A stretch of DNA of 64,000 bases from Streptomyces spinoverrucosus (GCF_006539505.1 NZ_BJND01000016.1:248001-312000); one strand, 5' to 3'; shown: positions 24,659 through 35,523, numbered from the stretch's first letter. Notes: a model not told the origin generated them from the sequence alone. Program-made: numbers and translations.

Positions 24659-26812
24659 GTGAGCAGCGACAACAGCCGGGGGGACAGCGGCGCCGAGGGT
24701 GCGCCGCCGGAGCAGCTCGCGCTCATCCGGGAGAGCGTCCGCAAGGCCAAGGAGCCCCGGGCCAAGCCCCGTACTTGGCGAGGGGCCGCGCTGGCCAAGG
24801 AGCTGCCCGTCGCGCGGGTGCTCGTGGACAAGGGCGTGCTCCATCTCGACCGGTACTTCGACTACGCCGTGCCGGAGGAACTCGACGCCGAGGCACAGCC
24901 CGGGGTGCGGGTGCGGGTGCGGTTCGGGGCCGGACGGCATCGGGTGCGCGAAGGGCGCCGTGAGGGCGGGGGACTGATCGACGGGTTCCTCGTCGAGCGG
25001 CGGGCCGAGTCGGACTACTCGGGGCCGTTGGCGGCGCTGGCCCAGGTGGTGTCGCCGGAGCCGGTGCTGAGCGAGGAACTGCTGGGACTGGCCCGGGCCG
25101 TGGCCGACCGGTACGCCGGGAGCCTTGCCGATGTGCTGCAGCTCGCCGTGCCGCCGCGCAGCGCCCGGGCCGAGCAGCGACCGTCACCCGCGCCGCTGCC
25201 TCCGCCCCCCGCGCCCGAGGCGGGGTCCTGGGCACGCTACGAGCGGGGAGCCGCCTTCCTGGAGGCGCTGGCCTCCGGGGGCGCTCCACGGGCCGTGTGG
25301 AACGCCCTGGCCGGGCCCGAGTGGAGTGCGGAGCTGGCCCGCGCTGTCGCCGCGACCCTGGCCTCGGGGCGCGGCGCGCTGGTTGTCGTACCGGATGGCC
25401 GGACCGCCTCCCGGGTCGATGCCGAGTTGACGGCTCTCCTGGGTGAGGGGCGGCATGCGCTGTTGACGGCCGAGGCGGGGCCCGAGAAGCGGTACGGGGA
25501 GTGGCTTGCCGTGCGGCGCGGGTCGGTACGGGCCGTGGTGGGGACGCGGGCCGCGATGTTCGCGCCCGTTCAGGACCTCGGGCTGGTCGCCATCTGGGAC
25601 GACGGGGACGACAGCCACAGCGAGCAGCACGCGCCGCAGCCGCATGCCAGGGACGTGCTGTTGCTGCGCGCCGCCCAGGACAAGTGCGCCTTCTTGCTCG
25701 GAAGTTGGAGCTGCACCGTGGAGGCGGCGCAGCTGGTGGAGAGCGGGTGGGCGCGCCCGTTGGTCGCCGTGCGGGACCAGGTGCGGGCCGCGGCCCCGCT
25801 GATACGGACCGTGGGTGATCAGGATCTGGCGCGGGACGAGGCCGCGCGCGCCGCCCGGCTGCCGAGCCTTGCCTGGCAGGTGGTCCGGGACGGGCTGCGG
25901 CACGGGCCGGTGCTGGTGCAGGTGCCGCGGCGCGGCTATGTACCGAGAATGGCCTGTGCGCAGTGCCGGGCGCCCGCGCGTTGCCGGCATTGCGCGGGGC
26001 CGCTTCAGGCGCGGGACGCCGGGGCGCTGCGCTGCGGGTGGTGCGGGCGCGAGGAGGGCTCGTGGCACTGCCCGGAGTGCGGGGCGTTCCGGCTGCGGGC
26101 GCAGGTCGTGGGGGCGCGGCGGACCGCCGAGGAGCTGGGGCGGGCGTTTCCGGCCGTGCCGGTGCGGACGTCCGGGCGGGAGCAGGTGCTGGACACGGTG
26201 CCGGGAGCGCCCGCGCTGGTGGTGAGCACGCCGGGGGCCGAGCCCGTCGCCGAGGGCGGGTACGCGGCGGCGCTGCTGCTCGACGGGTGGGCCATGCTCG
26301 GGCGGCCCGATCTGCGCGCCGGTGAGGACGCGTTGCGGCGCTGGATCGCGGCCTCGGCGCTCGTACGGCCGCAGGGTGACGGGGGCACCGTGGTCGTCGT
26401 CGCCGAGCCGACGTTGCGGCCCGTGCAGGCGCTGGTGCGGTGGGATCCCGTGGGGCATGCGGTACGGGAGCTGGCCGAGCGGGCCGAGCTGGGGTTTCCG
26501 CCGGTGTCGCGGATGGCGGCCGTGTCGGGGACGGCGGAGGCGGTCGCCGAGTTCCTGGCGATGGTCGAACTGCCGTCTCAGGCCGAGGTGTTGGGGCCCG
26601 TGCCGCTGCCGGTCACGCCGGTCGCGGCGGGGCGGTCGCGGCGGGCGGGGGCGCCGCCTGCCGGGGAGCAGTGGGTGCGGGCGCTGGTCCGTGTGCCGCC
26701 GGGGCGGGGGTCGGCGCTGGCGGCGGCGCTGAAGGCCGCGCAGGCGGCGCGGATGGCTCGGGGGAGTGGGGCGGCGCTGTGGGTGCGGATCGATCCGCCC
26801 GACATCGGCTGA
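24659..26812 (+). CDS. priA: Primosomal protein PriA, helicase-degenerate actinobacterial type
   Basis: 717 aa from GTG 24659. The N-terminal 3'-DNA-binding domain (LPVARVLVDKGVLHLDRYFD YAV) and the zinc region with four CxxC pairs (CAQC, CRHC, CGWC, CPEC near 26000-26080) are kept. The place of Walker A reads LAGPEWSAELARAVA instead of GVTGSGKTE, and the DEEH box reads WDDGDDSH. The protein should therefore not hydrolyse ATP as a helicase; actinobacterial PriA is known to lack helicase motifs and is thought to act in loading or recognition during replication restart. Confidence 0.93.
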   Translation: MSSDNSRGDSGAEGAPPEQLALIRESVRKAKEPRAKPRTWRGAALAKELPVARVLVDKGVLHLDRYFDYAVPEELDAEAQPGVRVRVRFGAGRHRVREGRREGGGLIDGFLVERRAESDYSGPLAALAQVVSPEPVLSEELLGLARAVADRYAGSLADVLQLAVPPRSARAEQRPSPAPLPPPPAPEAGSWARYERGAAFLEALASGGAPRAVWNALAGPEWSAELARAVAATLASGRGALVVVPDGRTASRVDAELTALLGEGRHALLTAEAGPEKRYGEWLAVRRGSVRAVVGTRAAMFAPVQDLGLVAIWDDGDDSHSEQHAPQPHARDVLLLRAAQDKCAFLLGSWSCTVEAAQLVESGWARPLVAVRDQVRAAAPLIRTVGDQDLARDEAARAARLPSLAWQVVRDGLRHGPVLVQVPRRGYVPRMACAQCRAPARCRHCAGPLQARDAGALRCGWCGREEGSWHCPECGAFRLRAQVVGARRTAEELGRAFPAVPVRTSGREQVLDTVPGAPALVVSTPGAEPVAEGGYAAALLLDGWAMLGRPDLRAGEDALRRWIAASALVRPQGDGGTVVVVAEPTLRPVQALVRWDPVGHAVRELAERAELGFPPVSRMAAVSGTAEAVAEFLAMVELPSQAEVLGPVPLPVTPVAAGRSRRAGAPPAGEQWVRALVRVPPGRGSALAAALKAAQAARMARGSGAALWVRIDPPDIG

Positions 26813-26856
26813 GCTGCCCCGTTGGGCCGGGGTGGATCCCGGCGGGGTATACGGCT

Positions 26857-26882
26857 GCCCTCCCGGATGTGGCCGGGAGGGC
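26857..26882. terminator. Bidirectional hairpin between priA and the HTH gene
   Basis: GCCCTCCCGG and CCGGGAGGGC form a perfect 10 bp stem with a 6 nt loop between two convergent genes. It can serve both strands. No T-run. Confidence 0.7.
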
Positions 26883-26944
26883 GGGGTCTGGCAGCCGGGG
26901 GTGGGTCAGCCCTTGGGGTCAGCCGCAGGGGGCAGCCATCGGGG

Positions 26945-27586
<642 letters not shown>

Positions 27587-27745
27587 TCACGCTGTGGGGG
27601 CGTATGGGCATATGCGTGCGCCGTGCTGCGGGTGGAGCGCTGGGGGACCCATCCCGTGGGGGTTGATCGCCGTCGGCGGCTTGCTGGGCTTCTAGACTTG
27701 TGCGTTGCCCCTGACCAACCCCAGCCGAGAGGCCCGTGTCCGCAC

Positions 27746-28678
27746 ATGAAGCTTGTCTTCGCCGGTACCCCCGAGGTCGCTGTTCCCGCTCTGGACGCCC
27801 TGCTCGACTCCGGGCGGCACGAGGTGGTCGCCGTTGTCACGCGGCCGGACGCCCCGGCCGGGCGTGGGCGCAGGCTGGTCGCGTCCCCCGTGGCGGAGCG
27901 GGCGGAGGAGGCCGGTATCGAGGTGCTGAAGCCGGTCAGGCCGCGGGAGCCGGAGTTCCTGGAGCGGCTGCGGGAGATCGGGCCCGACTGCTGCCCCGTC
28001 GTGGCGTACGGGGCGCTGCTGCCCCGGGTCGCCCTCGACATCCCCACCCACGGCTGGGTCAACCTGCACTTCTCGCTGCTGCCCGCCTGGCGCGGCGCCG
28101 CGCCCGTGCAGCACGCCATCATGGCGGGCGACGAGATCACGGGCGCGTCCACGTTCCTCATCGAGGAGGGGCTCGACTCGGGGCCCGTCTACGGAACCGT
28201 CACCGAGACCGTCCGCCCCACCGACACCAGCGGTGACCTGCTGACCCGGCTCGCCTTCGCCGGCGCCGGGCTGCTCGCCGCGACCATGGACGGCATCGCG
28301 GACGGCACCCTGAAGGCCGTACCGCAGCCCGCCGACGGCGTGACCGTCGCACCGAAGATCACCGTCGAGGACGCCCGGGTGGACTGGTCGGCCCCCGCCC
28401 TGCGCGTGGACCGGGTGGTGCGCGGCTGCACGCCCGCGCCCGGCGCCTGGACCACCTTCCGGGGTGAGCGGCTCAAGCTCGTGCAGGTCGCGCTCGTACC
28501 CGACCGGACCGACCTCGCCCCGCGGCAGCTGTCCGTCGGCAAGAACAATGTGTACGTCGGCACCGGCTCGCACGCCGTCGAGCTGCTGTGGGTGCAGGCC
28601 CAGGGCAAGAAGCCGATGCGGGCCGCGGACTGGGCCCGTGGCGTGCGGATCGCGGACGGTGAGGTGCTCGGGGGCTGA
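27746..28678 (+). CDS. fmt: Methionyl-tRNA formyltransferase
   Basis: 310 aa. Formylates initiator Met-tRNA with 10-formyl-THF. Family signs: [20 protein letters not shown], the catalytic core [20 protein letters not shown] with Asn and His, DSGPVYGT, and the C-terminal OB-like domain from about residue 210. ATG start with CCGAGAGG upstream. In the common order priA-(def)-fmt-rsmB, def is missing here. rsmB starts 70 bp downstream. Confidence 0.95.
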   Translation: MKLVFAGTPEVAVPALDALLDSGRHEVVAVVTRPDAPAGRGRRLVASPVAERAEEAGIEVLKPVRPREPEFLERLREIGPDCCPVVAYGALLPRVALDIPTHGWVNLHFSLLPAWRGAAPVQHAIMAGDEITGASTFLIEEGLDSGPVYGTVTETVRPTDTSGDLLTRLAFAGAGLLAATMDGIADGTLKAVPQPADGVTVAPKITVEDARVDWSAPALRVDRVVRGCTPAPGAWTTFRGERLKLVQVALVPDRTDLAPRQLSVGKNNVYVGTGSHAVELLWVQAQGKKPMRAADWARGVRIADGEVLGG

Positions 28679-28747
28679 GCCGCTGCGGCAGGCCGTTCGA
28701 CGTACGCTGGGGTGCACACCGTATACAGAAATCCGGAGCACCTTTAC

Positions 28748-30166
28748 GTGAGCGACACCTCCCGTCGGCCCCGCAAACCGGGCAAGCCCTATCGTCGGCC
28801 CAAGAAGGACCCCGTCCGCATCCTTGCCTTCGAGGCGCTGCGGGCCGTCGACGAGAGGGACGCGTACGCCAATCTCGTACTGCCGCCGCTGCTGCGGAAG
28901 GCGCGGGAGGGCGGGGACTTCGACGGGCGGGACGCGGCGCTGGCGACGGAGCTGGTGTACGGGACGCTGCGGCGGCAGGGGACGTACGACGCCGTGCTCG
29001 CGGAGTGCGTCGACCGGCCGCTCAGGGAGGTCGATCCGCCGGTCCTGGATGTGCTGAGCCTCGGTGTGCACCAGTTGCTCGGCACGCGGATCCCCTCGCA
29101 CGCCGCCGTGTCCGCCACGGTGGAGCTGGCCCGGGTCGTGCTCGGGGACGGGCGGGCCAAGTTCGTGAACGCCGTGCTGCGCAAGGTCGCGCAGCACGAC
29201 CTCGACGGGTGGCTGGAGCGGGTCGCGCCGCCCTACGACGAGGACCCCGAGGAGCACCTCGCCGTCGTGCACTCGCATCCGCGCTGGGTCGTCTCCGCGC
29301 TGTGGGACTCGCTCGGCGGTGGCCGGGCCGGTATCGAGGAACTGCTCGCCGCCGACAACGAGCGGCCCGAGGTGACGCTGGTCGCGAGACCGGGCCGGGC
29401 CACGACCGACGAGCTGCTACGCGAGGACGCCGCCGTGCCGGGGCGCTGGTCACCGTACGCGGTACGGCTCACCGAGGGCGGGGAGCCCGGGGCCATCGAG
29501 GCCGTACGGGAGGGCCGGGCCGGCGTGCAGGACGAGGGGAGCCAGCTGGTCGCGCTGGCCCTGGCGAACGCGCCGCTCGACGGGCCCGACGAGAAGTGGC
29601 TGGACGGGTGTGCCGGGCCGGGCGGCAAGGCGGCGCTGCTCGGCGCGCTCGCCGCCGAGCGGGGCGCCGCCCTGCTCGCCGCGGAGAAGCAGCCGCATCG
29701 GGCGGGGCTGGTGGCGAAGGCGCTGCACGGCAACCCCGGGCCGTACCAGGTCATCACCGCCGACGGGACCCGGCCGCCGTGGCGGCACGGCTCGTTCGAC
29801 CGGGTGCTGATGGACGTGCCCTGCACCGGGCTCGGCGCCCTGCGCCGGCGGCCCGAGGCCCGGTGGCGGCGCCGCCCGGAGGACCTCGACGGGTTCGCTC
29901 CGCTCCAGCGCGGGCTGCTGCGCACGGCCCTGGAGTCCGTGCGGGTCGGCGGGATCGTCGGGTACGCCACCTGCTCGCCGCATCTCGCGGAGACGCGGGC
30001 CGTGGTCGCCGACGTGCTCAAGCAGTACCCGGAGGCCGAACTGGTCGACGCCCGGCCGCTGCTGCCGGGCGTACCGGACCTGGGGGACGGTCCGGACGTA
30101 CAGCTGTGGCCGCATCTGCACGGGACGGACGCGATGTATCTGGCGATCATCCGCCGGACCGCCTGA
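28748..30166 (+). CDS. rsmB: 16S rRNA (cytosine-967-C5)-methyltransferase RsmB-like
   Basis: 472 aa. An N-terminal NusB-like RNA-binding domain (residues 22-150) is followed by a SAM-dependent methyltransferase domain. Motif I is LDGCAGPGGKAALLGAL, motif IV MDVPCTGLGALRRRPEARW and motif VI GYATCSPH; the two cysteines are the catalytic pair of the RNA m5C family. GTG start. Its last 20 bp overlap the end of the convergent beta-galactosidase gene, so no separate terminator lies between them. Confidence 0.94.
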   Translation: MSDTSRRPRKPGKPYRRPKKDPVRILAFEALRAVDERDAYANLVLPPLLRKAREGGDFDGRDAALATELVYGTLRRQGTYDAVLAECVDRPLREVDPPVLDVLSLGVHQLLGTRIPSHAAVSATVELARVVLGDGRAKFVNAVLRKVAQHDLDGWLERVAPPYDEDPEEHLAVVHSHPRWVVSALWDSLGGGRAGIEELLAADNERPEVTLVARPGRATTDELLREDAAVPGRWSPYAVRLTEGGEPGAIEAVREGRAGVQDEGSQLVALALANAPLDGPDEKWLDGCAGPGGKAALLGALAAERGAALLAAEKQPHRAGLVAKALHGNPGPYQVITADGTRPPWRHGSFDRVLMDVPCTGLGALRRRPEARWRRRPEDLDGFAPLQRGLLRTALESVRVGGIVGYATCSPHLAETRAVVADVLKQYPEAELVDARPLLPGVPDLGDGPDVQLWPHLHGTDAMYLAIIRRTA

Positions 30167-32339
30167 GCTTCCACTCCTGCGAGCCGTCCCCGGCCGCGGA
30201 GTGGGCATGATGAGCGGTGCTCGCGGCGACCAACACCCGCACGTCCCAGGCGCCGAGGTCGAGCGCGGTGCCTGCGGGGAGGGAGCTGCCGTCCAGGAGG
30301 TCGGACAGCTCCACCGGGGTCGCGACGGTTGTCGGTTCCCAGCTCCAGTTGTGGATCACATGGACGCGGTGTCCCTCGGGGGACGTCCCGGTCGTCGCGG
30401 TGACGGTCTCCGGCAGGTGGTGCCAGCCGCTGATCGCGGACGGCACGAGCCACTCGGCCAGTGCCCGGGCGAAGCCGCGTCCCGGGACCGTGCCGACGTA
30501 GGTGATGCGGCCCGCGCCGTGGCGGCGGGTGGTGACCGTGGGCCAGCGGCCGAAGTGCGGGTGGTCGTACTCGGCGAGCACCTCGGCGTCGACGACGTTC
30601 AGGCACTCGATCCAGTGCGTCGCCGTCCCACCCGCCAGCGCTTTGAGCGGACCGTCCGCCGACGCACGCACCGGAACGTCTCCGGTCAGATTGCTGAATT
30701 CGTCGTACGTCACCCCCGCGACCTCGGCCAGACGTCCCGGCGCCGGTTCGAGTCGCGCTCGCGCCTCGTGGTCGGCGTACCCGGTGCGGGGACCGAGGAC
30801 CAGGTGGCCGCCCGCGTGGGCGTAGGCGGCGAGCCAGTCGAGGGTCGCGTCGTCGGTGATGTACAGCGCCGGGGCCACCAGCACCGGGTGACGCCGTACG
30901 GCCGCTGCGGGAGTCGTCCGAGGCAGCTGCCGCGCGTGCACGATCCGCACCTGGCGGCCCGTGTCGAAGGCGCCCCGGTAGAACGGGTCGAAGATCCGGT
31001 GGTAGGCGGCCGGGTCCGGTTCGCCGTCGGGGGTCGCGAGCGGTGGGTACTTCTGCATCAGCCACTTGCTCGGCGTCGAGTAGACCATCGCGATGTCGGC
31101 GTCCGGTTCGAGCCCGGCGACGAGTTCTCCCGCCTTGTGGAACTCGGCGCCCAGGCGTGCCAGTTCGGCGTACGTTCGGCCCGGTTGTCCACTGTGCGGC
31201 AGGACTCCGCCCCAGTACGTCTCCGCGCCGAAGCGCAGGGTCTGCCACTGCCAGTACTCGATCATGCGCGCGCCGCGGGCCACGTGCGCCCAGGCGGCCT
31301 GGCGCCACTGGCCGTCGTAGGCGGGCCGGTTGTCCCATGGGAAGCCGATGGAGTTCGCGTTGGTCTCGGTGACCAGGAACGGCTCCTGACGTGAGGAGAA
31401 CATCCAGTCCGCGGTCTGGTACATCGACCAGACGCCGGTCGTCTTCCACTTCTGTTCGTGCTGGTCGGGTGTGGGGTCGGGCAGCAGGAGGCCGTCCTGC
31501 ATGTCGTAGTACGGGTTGCCGGAGGCGATGTCGAGCCGGGCGGACAGCTCGTCGTCCGCCACGCCTTGGCGGGTGTAGGAGATGCAGGTGGTGACGAACT
31601 GGCCGGGGCGGGCGTACTCCCGGACGATGTCGGCCTGCCAGCCGATGAACTCGATGACCTGGCGGGCCTGGAACGCCCGCCAGGCGACGTCGTACTGGGG
31701 CTGGGTGTTGCCGTCCGGCGTCCACAGGTCGGCCCACGTGGACAGGCGGTGCGACCAGTAGACCAGGCCCCACTCGCGGTTGAGGGTCTCGACGTCGCCG
31801 TAGGTGGCCCGCAGGTGGTCGACGAAGCGCTGGAAGACGCCGTGGTTGTGGAAGAGGTGCACACCCGGCTCGTTGTCCACCTGCCAGCCGATGACCGCCG
31901 GGTGCTCGGCGTACCGTGCGGCGATCTTCCGGATCACGCGCTCGGCGTGGAACCGGAAGGCCGGGTGGGTGAAGTCGGCCTCCTGGCGGCCGCCCCAGCC
32001 GAAGCGCTGGCCGGTGGCGTACTCCCCAGCGATCTCCGGGTACTGCCGGGCCAGCCACGGCGGTACGGCGTACGTCGGCGTGCCTAGGATGACGGAGATG
32101 CCGCGCTCGTGGGCGCCGTCGAGGACGGGCTGGAGCCAGTCGAGGTCGAAGCGGCCGTTCTCCGGTTCCCACGTCGACCACACCGACTCGCCGACCCGGA
32201 TGACGGTGAAGTGCGCGTCGGCCATCAGATCGAGGTCGGTCTTGAGCCGTTCACCGGGCCGCAGTCCGGCGTCGTAGGCGGGCGTGTACTCGTGGTAGTA
32301 GGCGGCACCGAACAGGACGCGGGCGGGCAGATCCGCCAT
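30147..32339 (-). CDS. GH42 family beta-galactosidase
   Basis: 730 aa, no signal peptide, so intracellular. Domain A is a TIM barrel with acid/base Glu in GWQVDNEPGVHLFHN (about residue 155) and the nucleophile Glu in PFLVTETNANSIGF near 315; the trimerisation domain (MVYSTPSKWLMQKYPP onward) and C-terminal beta domain follow. Likely substrates are beta-galactosides from plant galactan rather than lactose. ATG 32339 has GGAGG upstream. It lies 28 bp downstream of the LacI regulator on the same strand and is probably autoregulated with it. Confidence 0.9.
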   Translation of the reverse strand: MADLPARVLFGAAYYHEYTPAYDAGLRPGERLKTDLDLMADAHFTVIRVGESVWSTWEPENGRFDLDWLQPVLDGAHERGISVILGTPTYAVPPWLARQYPEIAGEYATGQRFGWGGRQEADFTHPAFRFHAERVIRKIAARYAEHPAVIGWQVDNEPGVHLFHNHGVFQRFVDHLRATYGDVETLNREWGLVYWSHRLSTWADLWTPDGNTQPQYDVAWRAFQARQVIEFIGWQADIVREYARPGQFVTTCISYTRQGVADDELSARLDIASGNPYYDMQDGLLLPDPTPDQHEQKWKTTGVWSMYQTADWMFSSRQEPFLVTETNANSIGFPWDNRPAYDGQWRQAAWAHVARGARMIEYWQWQTLRFGAETYWGGVLPHSGQPGRTYAELARLGAEFHKAGELVAGLEPDADIAMVYSTPSKWLMQKYPPLATPDGEPDPAAYHRIFDPFYRGAFDTGRQVRIVHARQLPRTTPAAAVRRHPVLVAPALYITDDATLDWLAAYAHAGGHLVLGPRTGYADHEARARLEPAPGRLAEVAGVTYDEFSNLTGDVPVRASADGPLKALAGGTATHWIECLNVVDAEVLAEYDHPHFGRWPTVTTRRHGAGRITYVGTVPGRGFARALAEWLVPSAISGWHHLPETVTATTGTSPEGHRVHVIHNWSWEPTTVATPVELSDLLDGSSLPAGTALDLGAWDVRVLVAASTAHHAHSAAGDGSQEWKLRRSGG

Positions 32340-32367
32340 GGACAAACCTCCGGAAGAAGTTGGGGGT

Positions 32368-33456
32368 TTACTGCTTGGCGCCACCGGTGGTGAGCCCGCT
32401 CTGCACCCGGTTCGGCGGGGGCGCGGTCGAGGCGCGGACGATGAGGTCGACCGCTGGGACGCTCGCCGGAAGCGGATCGGCCTGCGGGTTCTCGATGGCG
32501 TGTACGAGACGCTTGAGCCCCTCCTGCGCCACGGCGTCGAACGGCTGGCGCACCGTGGTCAGGGGCGGTGTCACATAGGCGGCGACCGGGACGTCGTCGA
32601 AGCCGACGACGCTCACGTCCTGCGGCACGCGCCGGCCGGCTTCCGTCAGCGCGCGGATCAGGCCGATGGCCATGTCGTCGTTGGCGGCGAACACCGCGGT
32701 CACCTCCGGATCGGCGGCCAGGACGCGGCCCGCCGCGAAGCCGGACGCGGCCGACCAGTCGCCCTCGATGACCGGCGGCTCGTGCCTGCCGTGCGCGGCC
32801 AGCGCCGCCCGCCATCCGTCGAGACGGTCCCGGGCGGCATACCAGCGCTGCGGACCGGCGAGGTGATGGACCGTCGCGTGCCCGAGGCCCAGCAGGTGTT
32901 CGGTGGCCGCCCGCGCCATCAGGTCGGCGCCGCCGCCCGCGGCGAGTACCGTCGCGGCGTCGAACGGCGGCGGCGCGCCGAGGACCAGGACCGGCACGGC
33001 GACGGAGAGGTCGCGCTGATTCCCGCCGTCGCCCGGCTCGTCGATCGGCTCGGAGATGACGATGCCGTCCACGCCCTGGTCGAGGAGCGAGTCCACGGCA
33101 CCCCAGATGCCGTCCGGGTCCCCTTCCACCGTGTTGACCACGCGCAGCGCGTACCCCGTGTCCCGGACAGCCCGCTCGATGCCCATGAGCAGTGAGGCGG
33201 GCCCGAACAGGGCGGTCCCCAGCGTCACCACGCCGATGGAGCGGGTTCGTCCCGAGGCCAGCGCCCGGGCGGCGTTGTTGCGCCGGTAGCCGAGTTCCTC
33301 GGCGGCCTCCAGGACGCGGCGGCGGACGGCGTCGGAGACGTAGGGCTCGTCGTTGAAGACCCGGGACACGGTCTTCTGGGAGACCCCCGCCAGCCGGGCC
33401 ACGTCCACACTGCGCGGCGCGGCGGAACTCCCGTCCCGCCCTGTCCGTCGCGTCAT
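32368..33456 (-). CDS. LacI-family transcriptional regulator
   Basis: 362 aa from ATG 33456 (GGGAGA upstream). The N-terminal HTH is SVDVARLAGVSQKTVSRVFN followed by the hinge helix RRNNAARALASGRTRSIGVV; the periplasmic-binding-like effector domain covers about 75-345, with FAANDDMAIGLIRAL and VVGFDDVPVAAYVTPPL. It sits directly upstream of the GH42 gene and most likely responds to a galactoside. I see no convincing LacI-type palindrome in 33457-33689, so the operator is not assigned. Confidence 0.9.
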   Translation of the reverse strand: MTRRTGRDGSSAAPRSVDVARLAGVSQKTVSRVFNDEPYVSDAVRRRVLEAAEELGYRRNNAARALASGRTRSIGVVTLGTALFGPASLLMGIERAVRDTGYALRVVNTVEGDPDGIWGAVDSLLDQGVDGIVISEPIDEPGDGGNQRDLSVAVPVLVLGAPPPFDAATVLAAGGGADLMARAATEHLLGLGHATVHHLAGPQRWYAARDRLDGWRAALAAHGRHEPPVIEGDWSAASGFAAGRVLAADPEVTAVFAANDDMAIGLIRALTEAGRRVPQDVSVVGFDDVPVAAYVTPPLTTVRQPFDAVAQEGLKRLVHAIENPQADPLPASVPAVDLIVRASTAPPPNRVQSGLTTGGAKQ

Positions 33457-33689
33457 GGTGTCTCCCGGCCGATGCGGTCGCTGTGACTGCGCTGTCATGA
33501 CTGCGCCGTCATGTCTACGTATCCGAACAGGACCCGTCAAGACGTCGCGCACCGTTTTCGCGGGTGCGGTTCGCGGCGGACCCGATCTCGGCCATCTCAA
33601 GTCCCTTGGCGCCCCGCCCGGAAATCCGAAGAGCGTCCGATATGCCGAACGGCGCGAACATCCGTGCAGGGACATGGCACGCTTAGGGC

Positions 33690-34376
33690 ATGGCCGTGCA
33701 GATCAACCCCAGCATCCTGTCCGCCGACTTCGCCCGTCTCGCCGACGAGGCGCGGGCGGTCGAAGGGGCCGACTGGCTCCACGTCGACGTCATGGACAAC
33801 CATTTCGTCCCGAACCTCACGCTCGGCGTGCCGGTCGTGGAGTCCCTGGCCCGTGCGACGGACACCCCGCTGGACTGCCATCTGATGATCGAGGCCCCCG
33901 ATCGGTGGGCCCCTCAGTACGTGGAGGCCGGTGCCTCCTCGGTCACCTTCCACGTCGAAGCGGCCGCCGCGCCGGTACGGCTGGCCCGGGAGATCCGGGC
34001 CAAGGGCGCCCGGGCGTCCATGGCGCTGAAGCCGGCGACGCCCATCGAACCGTACGAGGATCTGCTGCCCGAGCTCGACATGCTGCTGATCATGACGGTC
34101 GAGCCGGGCTTCGGCGGGCAGGCGTTCCTGGACATCATGCTGCCCAAGATCCGCCGTACCCGGGAACTGATCAGCAAGCACGGCCTGGAGCTGTGGCTCC
34201 AGGTCGACGGCGGAGTCTCGGACGCGACGATCGAGCGCTGCGCGGAAGCGGGCGCCGATGTCTTCGTGGCCGGTTCCGCCGTGTACGGGGCCGCCGACCC
34301 GGCCGCCGCGGTGCGTGCCCTGCGCGCCAAGGCGGAGACCGCGACAAAGCACGCGGCATGGGCGTGCGACCACTGA
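33690..34376 (+). CDS. rpe: Ribulose-phosphate 3-epimerase
   Basis: 228 aa. Interconverts ribulose-5-phosphate and xylulose-5-phosphate. TIM-barrel motifs are complete: [29 protein letters not shown] (metal His/Asp), [19 protein letters not shown] and [12 protein letters not shown]. Start ATG 33690. Divergent from the lacI-GH42 pair; the regulator gene downstream begins 114 bp after the stop. Confidence 0.95.
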   Translation: MAVQINPSILSADFARLADEARAVEGADWLHVDVMDNHFVPNLTLGVPVVESLARATDTPLDCHLMIEAPDRWAPQYVEAGASSVTFHVEAAAAPVRLAREIRAKGARASMALKPATPIEPYEDLLPELDMLLIMTVEPGFGGQAFLDIMLPKIRRTRELISKHGLELWLQVDGGVSDATIERCAEAGADVFVAGSAVYGAADPAAAVRALRAKAETATKHAAWACDH

Positions 34377-34489
34377 GCCACGGTTACGTGAACGGCGCCC
34401 GTCGGGCGCCCAGCAGGGCTGATCAAGCGCGCCGTATCTGCAAGGATGAACGGCGAATCCAGAGTGTGAACAGCAGTGAGGAGATCGCC

Positions 34490-35509
34490 GTGTCGGGTAT
34501 GTCGGCGGGCCGGTCAGCCATGCGGATGGGACCCGCTGAGCTGGTGCAGGCGGCGGCCATGGCCCGCCGCTTCTACCTCGAGGGCAAATCCAAGATCCAG
34601 ATCGCGGAGGAGTTCGGCGTCAGCCGCTTCAAGGTGGCCCGGGTCCTGGAGACCGCCCTCGAACGGGATCTCGTACGCATCGAGATCCGTGTGCCGGCCG
34701 AGCTGGACGCGGAGCGCTCGGACGCGCTGCGCGCCCGCTACGGCCTCAGGCACGCCGTCGTGGTCGAGTCCCCGGCCGAGGCCGAGGAGACCCCCGACCC
34801 CGAGAACCTGGGCGAGGTGGCCGCCGACCTGCTCGGCGAGCTGGTCAACGAGGGCGATGTGCTCGGGCTGGCCTGGGGCCGGTCCACCATCCACATGGCC
34901 GCCGCCCTCGACAAGCTGCCGCCCTGCACGGTGGTGCAGCTGACGGGCGTGTACGACGCCGGGACCGCCGAGCGCGGCTCGGTGGAGGCCGTCCGCCGGG
35001 CCGCGCAGGTCTCCGGCGGCGACGCCCACCCCATCTACGCGCCGATGCTGCTGCCGGACGCCGCCACCGCGGCCGCGCTGCGCCACCAGACGGGGATCGC
35101 CCGGGCCTTCGAGTACTTCGACAAGGTCACGGTCGCCTGTGTCTCCATCGGCTCCTGGGAGCCGGGCATCTCCACGGTGCACGACATGCTCAGCGACGAG
35201 GAGCGCTCCCACTACGCGTCCCTCGGTGTCGCCGCCGAGATGTCCGCGCACCTCTTCGACGCCGACGGCCGCCGGGTCGGCCGGGACCTGGGGGAGCGGT
35301 GCATCACGGTCAAGGCCGACCAGCTGCGCCGTATCCCCGAGGTGGTCGCGATCGCCGGCGGGCAGCGCAAGGCGGCCGCCATCGACGCGGTGCTGCGGTC
35401 CGGGCTCGTCACCAGCCTGGTCACGGACACCTCCGCGGCCGACTACCTGATGACGGTCGGACCGACGCCGCGCCCGGCGCTGAACCGGGCCGATCCTGAC
35501 GGTCCCTGA
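34490..35509 (+). CDS. SorC-family sugar-binding transcriptional regulator
   Basis: 339 aa if it begins at GTG 34490, which has GAGGAG seven bases upstream; GTG 34466 and ATG 34499 are alternatives. The HTH is AARRFYLEGK-like: MARRFYLEGKSKIQIAEEFG then VSRFKVARVLETAL. The C-terminal SorC/DeoR sugar-phosphate-binding domain shows DVLGLAWGRSTIHMAAAL, VQLTGVYDAG and VVAIAGGQRKAAAIDAVLRS. Such proteins bind phosphorylated sugars; next to rpe, a pentose phosphate is a reasonable guess. Terminator-like hairpin downstream. Confidence 0.9.
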   Translation: MSGMSAGRSAMRMGPAELVQAAAMARRFYLEGKSKIQIAEEFGVSRFKVARVLETALERDLVRIEIRVPAELDAERSDALRARYGLRHAVVVESPAEAEETPDPENLGEVAADLLGELVNEGDVLGLAWGRSTIHMAAALDKLPPCTVVQLTGVYDAGTAERGSVEAVRRAAQVSGGDAHPIYAPMLLPDAATAAALRHQTGIARAFEYFDKVTVACVSIGSWEPGISTVHDMLSDEERSHYASLGVAAEMSAHLFDADGRRVGRDLGERCITVKADQLRRIPEVVAIAGGQRKAAAIDAVLRSGLVTSLVTDTSAADYLMTVGPTPRPALNRADPDGP

Positions 35510-35523
35510 GAGAACATCAGGAA

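Noticed and set aside
30147..32384. A longer GH42 start 15 codons upstream of ATG 32339
   Set aside because: The longer frame would run into the lacI end without a ribosome site, while GGAGG stands properly before ATG 32339.
33541..33570. CGCACC-9-GGTGCG as LacI operator
   Set aside because: Short arms with a long loop and no central CG symmetry of LacI-type sites; could easily be chance in GC-rich DNA.
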